64,000 bases of DNA from Alicyclobacillus fastidiosus (lineage in GTDB: Bacteria > Bacillota > Bacilli > Alicyclobacillales > Alicyclobacillaceae). Shown one piece after another: positions 1-7,641 of the stretch (its first letter is position 1; each line of letters starts with the position of its first letter). The stretch spans positions 124,001-188,000 of the forward strand of contig NZ_CP104068.1 in the NCBI RefSeq assembly GCF_026651875.1. The letters are read 5' to 3'. Below the pieces are notes generated by a model that ran no database searches, had not been told where the DNA came from, and saw only the letters and a program-made list of their open reading frames with translations. The translations under genes and the position numbers were made by a program.

Positions 1-2
1 CG

Positions 3-1025
3 TTGAGCTCGAGCGTTTGGTCGTATTTCGCGCTCATGTTGGGAATCGCATTAGGTACGTCAGCCAGCGAAGCAATTGGTGTGACTGCAACCGCTGAATG
101 GTGGTCAAAAGAGGAAAGAGGTTTCGCTGTCGGGCTTCACCATACTGGCTATCCAGTTGGCGCAGCACTTGGCGGAGCGTTTGCATCCTTCATTTTTCTG
201 CACTTTGGTGCCGATCAGTGGCGTCTTGTTTATCTCGCATCACTGGCCACAATACCTTTCGCGATTTGGTATTGGTTTCTATCTACGCAGAAAAACATTG
301 ATCAGGTTTATCAGAACATCGATCGGCGTGGCTTGACTCGACCGAATGTAACGGGCTCCGGTGCGCACTCTTCATTTTCAGGGTGGATGAGTGTGCTGAA
401 GATCCCGGAAGTATCGATTGCAGCAATTTGCCTGTTCTTATTTCAAGCAGTTCAAAACGTATTCATGACTTCTTTCCCGGAGTATTTGTCTTTTGTACAT
501 TCCTATTCGTACGCTGCTGTCGCTTCGTTAAGCGTTGTCTGGTCCATTACGGGCGCCATCTTTCAATTTCTGTGGCCGGCGATCTCAGACAAGATTGGGC
601 GCAAGTGGCTAATTGTTGGCGCTGGATTTTGGCAAGCCGTCATTATGATACTGCTCCTATGCTCGACTTCTGTATCGACAGTCATTTTGGTTCAACTTCT
701 TTATGGTGTGACAGCGAATGCAGTGTTCCCACTGTTATTTACGACAGGTGCGGATATCGCACCGGCTAACAGGACGGGAGCCGTACTTGGTGTAGGTTTT
801 GCTGCAACATGGCTCGGAGCTGCCGTGGGATCCATCATCTCCGGACAAGTTCTTCAACGTCTGGGCGGTTTCAATTCTATCGGTGGATATCACATTGTGT
901 TTTACACTATGATTGTTCTATCGGCTCTTACAGGCGTTGTTCGGTTGTTTGGTAAGGAAACAAATCCTATTCGAAAAACAAGATCTGTTCCTATGAACAC
1001 GTCAAAGGCGTCGATGGGAGACTGA
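3..1025 (+). CDS. MFS transporter, C-terminal part (starts before window)
   Basis: Major facilitator superfamily permease cut by the window edge; about 340 residues remain, where a full MFS protein has 400-450. Hydrophobic helices alternate with short loops. A polar loop (residues about 95-130) resembles the central cytoplasmic loop between the two six-helix halves. The loop 'SDKIGRKW' after it is the conserved MFS D-x-x-G-R motif. Substrate cannot be read from sequence. It lies 67 bp upstream of a UlaG-like hydrolase on the same strand, so the two may be co-transcribed and concern a sugar acid or sugar phosphate; that is inference. The TTG at position 3 is only the first in-frame codon, not a proposed start. 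Confidence 0.85.
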   Translation: MSSSVWSYFALMLGIALGTSASEAIGVTATAEWWSKEERGFAVGLHHTGYPVGAALGGAFASFIFLHFGADQWRLVYLASLATIPFAIWYWFLSTQKNIDQVYQNIDRRGLTRPNVTGSGAHSSFSGWMSVLKIPEVSIAAICLFLFQAVQNVFMTSFPEYLSFVHSYSYAAVASLSVVWSITGAIFQFLWPAISDKIGRKWLIVGAGFWQAVIMILLLCSTSVSTVILVQLLYGVTANAVFPLLFTTGADIAPANRTGAVLGVGFAATWLGAAVGSIISGQVLQRLGGFNSIGGYHIVFYTMIVLSALTGVVRLFGKETNPIRKTRSVPMNTSKASMGD

Positions 1026-1092
1026 TTGTACCGCGTGAGCGGTATGCTCAATCTAGATGAATTCTGATGACAGAAAACGGAAGGTGATTTCC

Positions 1093-1947
1093 GTGAATTA
1101 CATTTACAACAGGGATGAAGCGCTGATTCGCGAGATCAATGATACAGCCATCCACTTCGAAGGCGTTGCAATCTGGAGCCTCGGTCAGGCAGGTGTTGTT
1201 CTGAAAGGAACCGAGGGTGGGGGATTTCTCTGTATCGATCCGTACTTGACCCATTCTATCGAGCAGGAGGATCCAACGACCGAATTCGTTCGGGAGTATG
1301 AGCCGCCCGTTCGTCCTGAAGGGCTCCAGGGTGCAGCGAGTGTACTCATTACGCACTACCATAATGATCACCTGGATTTATCTACAGTAAAGGCGTTGAA
1401 GGATGCATCACCGAACACAACCTTTGCAATCCCCGCGTCCCATTGCGATATGGTTCGAGATATGCAGTGGGACACGGACAGACTGATCCCTGCAAGAGCA
1501 GAAGAGTCGTTTACAGTTGGTGGCTTTCGTGTGAACCCTGTTGCAGCTGCACACACCCAATACGAAACAGATGAAGAGGGAAACCACTTTTATCTGGGCT
1601 ATTGTATTACAGTAAATGGGGTCCGGGTCTATCACAGCGGAGACACTGTCATCACGGATGAGCTAATAGAAAAGGTTCAGTCGTTTAAACCGCATGTGAT
1701 GCTACTACCCATCAACGGTGGGGACTTTTTCAGAACACAACGCGGGATTATTGGGAATATGTCCTATCGGGAGGCAGCGGATTTTGCGGCTCTCGTAGGG
1801 GCAGATATCGTCCTACCGATTCACTACGACATGTTCCCTACGAATCGAGAGAACCCAGCCAATTTTGTCGATTATGCATTTCGGACATACAGAAATCAAA
1901 AATTCCACATGCTGTGCGTAGGTGAGCGATTTATCTACATGAGGTAA
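1093..1947 (+). CDS. UlaG-like metallo-beta-lactamase-fold hydrolase
   Basis: Metallo-beta-lactamase fold protein of about 284 residues. The zinc motif T-H-Y-H-N-D-H-L-D is near residue 95. Further metal ligands are visible as 'HSGDT' and a late 'PIHYD'. The overall layout (long N-terminal strand region, HxHxDH, C-terminal P-I-H-Y) is that of the UlaG family, whose type member is L-ascorbate-6-phosphate lactonase; the true substrate is unknown. I chose GTG at 1093 because GGAAGGTG lies 6 bases upstream; an in-frame ATG at 1057 has no ribosome binding site. It follows an MFS gene and precedes a terminator. Confidence 0.85.
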   Translation: MNYIYNRDEALIREINDTAIHFEGVAIWSLGQAGVVLKGTEGGGFLCIDPYLTHSIEQEDPTTEFVREYEPPVRPEGLQGAASVLITHYHNDHLDLSTVKALKDASPNTTFAIPASHCDMVRDMQWDTDRLIPARAEESFTVGGFRVNPVAAAHTQYETDEEGNHFYLGYCITVNGVRVYHSGDTVITDELIEKVQSFKPHVMLLPINGGDFFRTQRGIIGNMSYREAADFAALVGADIVLPIHYDMFPTNRENPANFVDYAFRTYRNQKFHMLCVGERFIYMR

Positions 1948-1956
1948 CAACCGAAG

Positions 1957-2001
1957 GAGCTGTCTCAAAAGCAGTTAAACTGTGATTGGGGCAGCTCTTT
2001 T
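1957..2001 (+). terminator. Rho-independent terminator after the UlaG-like gene
   Basis: GAGCTGTCTC (1957-1966) pairs with GGGGCAGCTC (1988-1997) through a 10-bp stem with two G-U pairs, followed by TTTTA. Confidence 0.7.
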
Positions 2002-2111
2002 ATCCTTGGCTGTTTTCGCAAAGAAATGCTCCATTCCCGGCGAATCTGGACATTCCAGATTTGGTCGAAAATGGAGCATCTCGTTAGCGGTCAGGGCTGC
2101 TCGCGCAGGCG

Positions 2112-2558
2112 TTATACAGCGCTGTCTTCGAAGGATGTGATTTTTCCGACTTTGCGTGCGGAGTTACCACCCGAAAAATCGGATTCCAGGAACCGTTCGA
2201 CAATAATCTTTGCCAGTTCCGGACCAACGACACGGGCACCCAGAGTGATGATTTGTGCGTTGTTGCTGGTGCGTGCCTTGCCGGCGGAATAAACGTCATG
2301 GCACAAGGCGGCAGAGACGCCGTGAACCTTGTTGGCTGCGATGCACATGCCGATGCCGGTGCCGCAGACCAGAATGCCACGGTCCAAAGTACCTTCCTGA
2401 ACGGCTTTCGCTACGGCGAATCCGATGTCCGGGTAATCGACGGGGCTTTCGTCAAAGCATCCAAAGTCCCGTACATCGAGACCGCGTTTTTGAAGGTCCT
2501 CGATGAGAATCTTTTTAAGAGCGAAACCGGCTTCATCTGCTCCAATACCAATAACCAT
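2112..2558 (-). CDS. rpiB: RpiB/LacAB-family sugar-phosphate isomerase, probable erythrulose-4-phosphate isomerase
   Basis: A 148-residue RpiB-fold isomerase. It starts 'MVIGIGADEAGF', where typical ribose-5-phosphate isomerase B has D-H-A-G-F: the usual His is Glu. The catalytic Cys loop 'ILVCGTGIGMCIAANK' is intact, as is the late 'ITLGARVVG'. The family acts on aldo/keto sugar phosphates in the cytosol. RpiB relatives next to TPI-like and DhaK/DhaL-like genes (EryI/DerI types in Brucella and Mycobacterium) convert D-erythrulose 4-phosphate to D-erythrose 4-phosphate; I infer that role here. The start at 2558 has GGAGGTG just upstream; the frame extends 31 codons further without one. Transcribed divergently from dhaK. 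Confidence 0.85.
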   Translation of the reverse strand: MVIGIGADEAGFALKKILIEDLQKRGLDVRDFGCFDESPVDYPDIGFAVAKAVQEGTLDRGILVCGTGIGMCIAANKVHGVSAALCHDVYSAGKARTSNNAQIITLGARVVGPELAKIIVERFLESDFSGGNSARKVGKITSFEDSAV

Positions 2559-2669
2559 ATGAAAGCACCTCCGGTGTTGTTTGTCTTGCACAATCCATTG
2601 TATCTCAATTTGGCTACCAAATAAATAAAAAATAATAACAATATTAATCATATGGCTTTAAGTGCCTTA

Positions 2670-2699
2670 TTGACTATAATCATTTGGCAATCATATAAT
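2670..2699 (+). promoter_or_regulatory. Sigma-A-type promoter for dhaK-dhaL-TPI-DeoR
   Basis: TTGACT (2670-2675), an 18-bp spacer and TATAAT (2694-2699), 83 bp before dhaK. The octamer ATAATCAT occurs twice across the spacer and -10 (2676-2683 and 2695-2702), making this a plausible DeoR operator. That assignment is inference. Confidence 0.6.
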
Positions 2700-2782
2700 C
2701 ATAAAGGTAACAATGAAATCGGATTCTCAAACCACCAATACACATCGTATGTGCGTATATATCCAGAGAGGAGTCGAGTAAA

Positions 2783-3784
2783 ATGCGGTATTTTATCAAT
2801 ACAGTGGATAATCTTGTGGACGAAGCGCTAGAGGGTCTTTGCCTGCTGTCGGATAATCGACAGCTTGAGAAAGTGGACGGCGCCCTTGCCGTTTTGTATC
2901 CGAACGAAGGCAGGAAGGTCAAAATCGTCATTGGTGGGGGCAGCGGCCATGAGCCTTTGTTCACAGGCCTTGTTGGACCGGGAATGGCAGACGCCGCTGT
3001 GGCGGGTCATGTGTTTGCGGCACCAAGCCCGAGAGCGATTGTCAGAACCTCGAAGAAAGTGGCGAATTCGAATGAAGACGTCCTCTTTGTTTACGGAAAC
3101 TATGCCGGGGATGTGCTGAATTTCGACCTTGCCCAGGAAGATCTGGAGGACGAGGGGATTCACAGCGCAGCCATTCAGGTAACGGACGACATCGCATCCG
3201 CGAGCCTGGATGATATCAAAGGGCGGCGCGGTATTGCGGGCGGTATTTTAGTCATTAAGGTCCTGTCAGCCATGGCTGATCGAGGCGCCTCTCTGGAAGA
3301 ACTGGTGCAGTTTGGACACAAAGCCAACTTGCACACCCGCACTATTGGCGTTGCTGCAGAAGCGGCTGATTCCGTTGTGGATGGCACCCCGATGTTTGAA
3401 ATCCCCAGTGACAAAATTGAAGTCGGCATGGGGATTCATGGAGAGAAGGGTGTTTCCCAACAACCATTCATGCCGGTAGATGAACTGGTTGATTCACTTG
3501 TGAAGATGTTGCTGGACGACTTTCAGGCAAGCCAGACAGATGTGTCCAGGGCCGCCGTACTTGTCAACGGACTTGGCAGAACCACACGCATGGAGTTGCT
3601 GCTCATTGCACGTCAGGCGCACAAGCGGTTGAAAGAACACGGCATTGACATTGCGTATTTGAATGCTGGAGAATTTGCTACTTCTCTGAACATGCATGGG
3701 TTCTCTGTATCCGTGATGTCACTGGATAACGAATTGGCATCTGCTTTCTTTGCGCCCGCGCGGTCAAACGGTTTTTCGCTGTAA
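2783..3784 (+). CDS. dhaK: DhaK-domain kinase subunit (dihydroxyacetone/erythrulose kinase)
   Basis: A 333-residue DhaK subunit. The substrate pocket motif 'GGGSGHEP' is near residue 50. The His that forms the covalent hemiaminal with the ketose is in 'GMGIHGEKG' near residue 215. DhaK binds dihydroxyacetone-type ketoses while DhaL supplies the nucleotide. The adjacent RpiB-like, TPI-like and DeoR genes suggest a tetrulose (L- or D-erythrulose) rather than dihydroxyacetone as substrate; this is inferred from known LerK/DerK gene neighbourhoods. GAGAGGAG lies about 10 bases before the ATG. First gene of a tight operon; no PTS DhaM is seen, so ATP is the likely phosphate donor. Confidence 0.9.
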   Translation: MRYFINTVDNLVDEALEGLCLLSDNRQLEKVDGALAVLYPNEGRKVKIVIGGGSGHEPLFTGLVGPGMADAAVAGHVFAAPSPRAIVRTSKKVANSNEDVLFVYGNYAGDVLNFDLAQEDLEDEGIHSAAIQVTDDIASASLDDIKGRRGIAGGILVIKVLSAMADRGASLEELVQFGHKANLHTRTIGVAAEAADSVVDGTPMFEIPSDKIEVGMGIHGEKGVSQQPFMPVDELVDSLVKMLLDDFQASQTDVSRAAVLVNGLGRTTRMELLLIARQAHKRLKEHGIDIAYLNAGEFATSLNMHGFSVSVMSLDNELASAFFAPARSNGFSL

Positions 3785-3828
3785 CACAAGCAGCAAGTAC
3801 AGACAGAATAATCGGGAGGAATCACATC

Positions 3829-4473
3829 GTGAATGCATCAGCTTGGAAGGAAATTGTACTCAACACATTGGAAGCGGTCGCAGCCCAGGAGCAGCACCTC
3901 AACACGCTGGATTCAGCTGTAGGGGATGGCGATCACGGTACGACCGTCGCACGCGGCATGCGGTCCGCAATTGCAGAACTTCAGGCAAATGATTATGACA
4001 CGCTCAACAAAGTCAACGTAGTGGTTGGGGAAAGTATGATGGATGCGATGGGCGGTGCGTCCGGCGTATTGTACGGTGTGTTCTTTCGGGCGGCCAGAAA
4101 GTGCGAAACCTATCATGAAGTGACGGTTGAGGCATTCTATCACTTCATCGAACAGGGCCTTGCAGAGTTGAAACGCCGTAGTGGGGCTGAAGCGGGCGAT
4201 AAAACCATGCTGGACGCTTTAATCCCTGCGGTTGAGGCTGTACGTATAAATGTGGAAGCCGGACAAACGGATGTAGTCGAAGTCATGCGTGTTGCAGCTG
4301 AAGCCGCAAAGCAAGGATCCGACGCCACCAAGGGGATGTCGGCCCGTTTCGGCCGGTCTAAATTCCTTGGAGAACGCGTGCTGGACAATGTAGATCCGGG
4401 TTCTGTGTCCGCGGCACTGCTGTTTCAGGGATTCTATGAAAACACAAAGCGCCTCCAAGAGGAAAGCAAATGA
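3829..4473 (+). CDS. dhaL: DhaL-domain kinase subunit
   Basis: A 214-residue nucleotide-binding partner of DhaK. The Mg-ADP signature 'GDGDHGTT' is near residue 32, and 'GGASGVLYG' and 'GAEAGDKTMLDAL' follow as in DhaL proteins. It should phosphorylate the ketose held by DhaK. GTG start with GGGAGGAA upstream. Its TGA overlaps the ATG of the TPI gene (ATGA), so the two are translationally coupled. A second copy at 60592-61211 is about three-quarters identical in protein sequence but lacks the first codons. Confidence 0.9.
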   Translation: MNASAWKEIVLNTLEAVAAQEQHLNTLDSAVGDGDHGTTVARGMRSAIAELQANDYDTLNKVNVVVGESMMDAMGGASGVLYGVFFRAARKCETYHEVTVEAFYHFIEQGLAELKRRSGAEAGDKTMLDALIPAVEAVRINVEAGQTDVVEVMRVAAEAAKQGSDATKGMSARFGRSKFLGERVLDNVDPGSVSAALLFQGFYENTKRLQEESK

Positions 4474-5246
4474 AACGCGGATTGTGGTTCGGCACCAATT
4501 GGAAAATGAACATGACCCCTGGTTTAGCTCGACAGTGGACGGATACGGTGACGGCATATATGCAAAACATGCCGTCTGACCACCGTTTGTTCGTGATGCC
4601 GCCGTACCCGCTGATCCCGCAGCTGCTTCGGGACACCGAGGGTACGGGGTTGATTGTCGGAGCACAGAACTGCCACTGGGAATCCAGAGGCCCCTATACA
4701 GGCGAGATATCTCCCGCTTTGTTAAAGGAAATCGGCGCTCACAATGTACTGCTTGGGCACGCAGAGCGGAGAAAGCAGTTCGATGAAACGGATGAAGTGA
4801 TTGGGCGCAAAGTTTCGGCCGCACTGCATGCAGGTCTGGGTGTCGTGCTCTGCATCGGCGAGGGCGCAACGCTGAAGGGGAAACAGACGGAGACGAGGCA
4901 GTTCCTGGAGCAGCAGCTGGCTGTTGCGTTGAGGGACATCCCATCCATTCAGCCGGAGCGGCTGGTCGTTGCGTACGAACCGGTATGGGCGATTGGCGTC
5001 GGTGGACAGCCACCTCAGGCAGAAGAAGTGGCTGACGCGCTTTCCTCCATTCGGCAAACCATCAATCAAATGGTGGATGAGTGTGTTCCAATCGTTTATG
5101 GTGGCAGTGTAACACTGCAGAACGGCCGATCATTGTTGACGAAAACAGAGACAGATGGTTTATTCATCGGTAGACATGCCTTGGATCCATCCACATTTAT
5201 ACAAATCATTGAAACAGCTGTCGGTGAAAGGTCTGAGGTGGAATGA
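4470..5246 (+). CDS. tpiA: Triosephosphate-isomerase-family enzyme, probable erythrulose-phosphate isomerase
   Basis: A 258-residue TIM barrel with the full TPI active site: Asn and Lys in 'GTNWKMN', His in 'LLGHAERR', catalytic Glu in 'VVAYEPVWAIG', and phosphate loops 'GGSV' and 'DGLFIGRHALDP'. Housekeeping TPI usually has GHSERR; here the Ser is Ala. EryH/LerI-type TPI paralogues interconvert L-erythrulose 1-phosphate and D-erythrulose 4-phosphate, which fits the DhaK/DhaL and RpiB-like neighbours. A plain glycolytic role cannot be excluded. Overlaps dhaL at its start and the DeoR gene at its end, both as ATGA. Confidence 0.88.
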   Translation: MKRGLWFGTNWKMNMTPGLARQWTDTVTAYMQNMPSDHRLFVMPPYPLIPQLLRDTEGTGLIVGAQNCHWESRGPYTGEISPALLKEIGAHNVLLGHAERRKQFDETDEVIGRKVSAALHAGLGVVLCIGEGATLKGKQTETRQFLEQQLAVALRDIPSIQPERLVVAYEPVWAIGVGGQPPQAEEVADALSSIRQTINQMVDECVPIVYGGSVTLQNGRSLLTKTETDGLFIGRHALDPSTFIQIIETAVGERSEVE

Positions 5247-6022
5247 ACGAACGCGATCGACGACTCCAGGACATTGTGGCGATTGTCGAGAGGGAATATA
5301 GTGTGTCGGTAGAGAATCTGCAGGAAAAACTGGGCGTGTCTGGTTCCACAGTTCGGGCAGACCTCCGGCTGCTGGCCAGACAAGGTAAAATTCACCGGGA
5401 GCATGGCCGTGTCACACGGGTCAACGATTACGAGTCAACATCTCCCGGGGGATTGCCCTCGTTTGAAAAGCGTTTGCAGATCCGTCAGGCTGAAAAGGAA
5501 GCAATCACCAAGCTGGCGGAATCATACGTCACTGAAAATGATGCCATTATTTTAGATGCCAGTTCCACGTGTTATCACCTGGCCAAACGCCTTTACGTAT
5601 CCACCAAGGCGCTGACGATTGTCACAAATGGTATTCATTCCGCACAGCTTCTGAATCAAAATCCGAGGCTCCAGGTCATTCTCATTGGTGGAACCCTCGG
5701 TGTTCAACACAATACCGAGGGCATTCTCGGTATTGAATTGTTCAGGAATCTCAACATCAAGAAATGCTTCCTGTCTGGGTACGGTATTTCAATTGAACAA
5801 GGCGTCACAGATTTCAGCCTTCCGGAAATTGAAATGAAGAGAAGGTTTATTGACGTCGCGCAACGTGCTTACATTCTTACGGACTCGACTAAGTTTGGCG
5901 TCGTATCTGTCGGCAAGTTTTGCGATGTACAACAGGCTGAAGCTGTCCTCACGGACAGCCAAATTCCGGAAAGCACGGTGCGGGAATACGCGTCGCACAA
6001 CGTGCAGATTGTACGGCCATGA
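5243..6022 (+). CDS. DeoR-family transcriptional regulator
   Basis: A 259-residue DeoR/GlpR-type repressor. The N-terminal winged helix is 'VSVENLQEKLGVSGSTVRADL' in layout (HTH about residues 20-45). The C-terminal sugar-phosphate sensing domain contains 'ILDASSTCYHLAKRL' and 'GGTLG'. Such proteins usually repress the operon they sit in and are released by a phosphorylated pathway intermediate. Its ATG overlaps the TPI stop. A paralogue lies at 61981-62754 in the same position of the second locus. Confidence 0.9.
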   Translation: MNERDRRLQDIVAIVEREYSVSVENLQEKLGVSGSTVRADLRLLARQGKIHREHGRVTRVNDYESTSPGGLPSFEKRLQIRQAEKEAITKLAESYVTENDAIILDASSTCYHLAKRLYVSTKALTIVTNGIHSAQLLNQNPRLQVILIGGTLGVQHNTEGILGIELFRNLNIKKCFLSGYGISIEQGVTDFSLPEIEMKRRFIDVAQRAYILTDSTKFGVVSVGKFCDVQQAEAVLTDSQIPESTVREYASHNVQIVRP

Positions 6023-6027
6023 CGGTT

Positions 6028-6123
6028 TTACGGCGCAACGATGAAGTTCGTCCCTGGATAAGCGTTTTTGATTGAATCGGGAACTGCTTCGTCCGTAATC
6101 AGGGTGTGAACATCAGCCAGGTT
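6028..6123 (-). pseudogene. 3' remnant of a second DeoR-family gene
   Basis: Reverse-strand reading gives 'NLADVHTLITDEAVP', then 'NFIVAP' and a stop at 6028. This matches the C-terminus of the complete convergent DeoR gene at 62786-63547 ('NLSDVQTLVTDEGVS', ending 'DFVIAP'). Only about 31 codons remain; the rest is cut off exactly at the MITE beginning at 6124. It shows that the left locus once had the same deoR/deoR2 convergent arrangement as the right one. Confidence 0.85.
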
Positions 6124-6223
6124 GGTTCTGGTGCAAAAACATTTGAATACGCTACATGTGTTGTAGATTCAATGAACCTTCAACACTATATATTGTGGTT
6201 TCGTGAGTTTTTGCACCAGAACC
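6124..6223 (+). mobile_element. 100-bp MITE, type B copy 1 (IS6-end type)
   Basis: Exactly 100 bp bounded by GGTTCTGGTGCAAAAA and its inverted complement, the same ends as the IS6-family copies in this window. No coding capacity. Nearly identical to the element at 35198-35297 and in the same orientation. The right flank TTAGAAAG (6224-6231) is repeated at the left flank of that other copy (35190-35197), so the two outer flanks are a split 8-bp target duplication. Confidence 0.92.
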
Positions 6224-6586
6224 TTAGAAAGCGATGATTATGGAAGTTTAGAAGTCGTCAATTTATTCGCTAGTACAGGCGATAAGAAGAATTCATTGAA
6301 GCCTTCCCAAAAGGTATTTGAACGTAAAAATTTAGAATACATTCGTGATGCAGTTGGAAATCCGAAAACAAAAATATTGATTTTGGCTTGGGGTAAGGGA
6401 GGCCAAGTAGTCAGTGAACATCAAGAGTTCAAAAAGCTATTGAAGAAGCACGCTAAGAAATTGCGATGTATCGGACTAACAACAGATAAAAAGAGACAGC
6501 CGAATTATTATTACGCTCCACGACGAGAGGCAAAACTGAAAAAATGTATTGTCCTTGAACACGGATATGATGCAATCGACATTTGA
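6224..6586 (+). pseudogene. DUF1643 gene, 3' part (5' part is at 34992-35197)
   Basis: Encodes the second two-thirds of a DUF1643 protein: 'YGSLEVVNLFAS', then 'ILILAWGKGG' and a C-terminal 'ALYHP-like' region replaced by 'YYYAPRREAKLKK'. The frame enters from the MITE, so the gene has no start here. The missing N-terminal half is 29 kb away, ending in the same TTAGAAAG. Joining 34992-35197 to 6232-6586 gives 561 nt, 187 codons in frame. DUF1643 function is not established; the genes are common on plasmids and phages. Confidence 0.88.
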
Positions 6587-6636
6587 ATGTAACGTGAATC
6601 TGTTTTTGATGCATGGTTTATGGTATAATATCCCAA

Positions 6637-6835
6637 AAGGGAGCAAATGAAAAAGCCAACGGATTCATCGAGAGATGCGACCTCTCAATGGAACTGACTA
6701 CCGTGTGCGAGACGGTGACAGGCTCATAGGCTCCGCTGACTTGGGACATACGTCCTATATCAGAGCATTCGTATGACAAAATCCCATCAGTGGGTGAAAC
6801 CGCAGTCCTGCACCTACACGGTTGCAGGGCTTTTT
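6637..6835 (+). ncRNA. Structured leader RNA of the sigma-like gene (plasmid 1)
   Basis: The region follows an extended -10 promoter (TGGTATAAT, TATAAT at 6624-6629) and ends in a terminator 33 bp before the sigma-like ORF. Hairpin 1 is GAGAG-atgcgac-CTCTC (6670-6686). Hairpin 2 is ACCGT-gtgcgag-ACGGT (6700-6716). Hairpin 3 has CTGA/TCAG and GGAC/GTCC stems, and its loop ATAC (6748-6751) can pair with GTAT (6771-6774) as a pseudoknot. The plasmid 2 copy (46466-46657) keeps both TGCGA loops and the pseudoknot and changes hairpin 1 to GGGAG/CTCCC, a compensatory substitution. No riboswitch class I know matches. Confidence 0.7.
6804..6835 (+). terminator. Attenuator-type terminator before the sigma-like gene
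   Basis: AGTCCTGCA and TGCAGGGCT pair around CCTACACGGT and are followed by TTTTT. It sits between the leader RNA and the ribosome binding site, so readthrough must be controlled for the gene to be expressed. The plasmid 2 copy has the same arrangement at 46471-46499. Confidence 0.75.
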
Positions 6836-6867
6836 GATGTTCCGAACTTCGAAAAGGAGCGACGAAC

Positions 6868-7374
6868 ATGCAAGACCTCATTCGTGACTATCAAGACCAA
6901 GTAGAAACTCTCCGCCAGAAGAAAAACCTCTGCAAAGACTTTGCAACAAAAAAGCTATACGCCTCAATGATTGAATCCATGACCTACGCGATTAGACAAA
7001 TGAAGAACGATGAAGACAACCACCCTCGGACTATCCTCTTGGAAACAGAAGCCCTCAACAATATGGCTGTCGTTTATGACTCCTACAGTGTCCTCGAGGA
7101 TGAAGAAAACGACACGGCTGCTACGGTCACATTGGACATGAGTTCACTGTCATTCAGAGAATCACGTGTACTACGTTCTCTGATGGATGGGATGACATTT
7201 CAAGAAATCGCAGACAGCATGAAAATCACGAAAAGTACAGTCCAGAAATACGCAGACCGCGCGCGGGCGAAGTTGTCCAGAATGCGTACTGCAGGTGTCC
7301 AGATGGCATTGTTCAATAGCCTGGACGACGATGGAGGGGTCTTTGCGTCGGGACTGTTCAGGACTGCAAATTAG
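6868..7374 (+). CDS. Sigma-70 region-4-like regulator (plasmid 1)
   Basis: A 168-residue protein. The N-terminal half is helical and charged. The C-terminal part (about residues 90-140) has a sigma region 4/LuxR-like HTH: 'LSFRESRVLRSLMDGMTFQE' then 'TKSTVQKYADRARAKLSRM'. There is no region 2, so it is probably a DNA-binding regulator rather than a full sigma factor, like phage ArpU-type proteins. AAAGGAGCG lies 8 bases before the ATG. A close paralogue with the same leader is at 45916-46431. Its conserved pairing with rep/parAB on both replicons suggests a role in plasmid maintenance or copy control. Confidence 0.75.
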   Translation: MQDLIRDYQDQVETLRQKKNLCKDFATKKLYASMIESMTYAIRQMKNDEDNHPRTILLETEALNNMAVVYDSYSVLEDEENDTAATVTLDMSSLSFRESRVLRSLMDGMTFQEIADSMKITKSTVQKYADRARAKLSRMRTAGVQMALFNSLDDDGGVFASGLFRTAN

Positions 7375-7375
7375 A

Positions 7376-7423
7376 TTTCTGCACTTCTGCAAAAATGCAT
7401 TTCTGCTAATCTGCATTTCTGCT
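7376..7423 (+). repeat. 8-bp array, six octamers of the nTTCTGCA type
   Basis: Six consecutive octamers of the form TTTCTGCA/CTTCTGCA/AAAATGCA/TTTCTGCT start 2 bp after the stop of the sigma-like gene. They have the same word and 8-bp phase as the arrays at 31633-31904, 34485-34556 and 34650-34745. Candidate partition-protein binding site. Confidence 0.8.
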
Positions 7424-7520
7424 GAAATGTCATACACCTCCCCATTAATGGACGCTGATCAGACTCAAAGAGTGAATGCAACACAACCGCATTCTGTTAC
7501 ATTCGAAAAAATCCCCGAAT

Positions 7521-7553
7521 CCCGCGCCACACAAGGGACTGCGGGCATTTTTT
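7521..7553 (+). terminator. Rho-independent terminator
   Basis: CCCGC (7521-7525) and GCGGG (7541-7545) followed by CATTTTTT. Downstream of the sigma-like gene and its octamers, upstream of the recombinase. Confidence 0.65.
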
Positions 7554-7641
7554 GATTCAGTGATATCAAACGCTAACAAACGAATACAACATACCGTATA
7601 ATTGGAAACGATATGGCGCATTAGCCTAGGGGTGGTCAATT

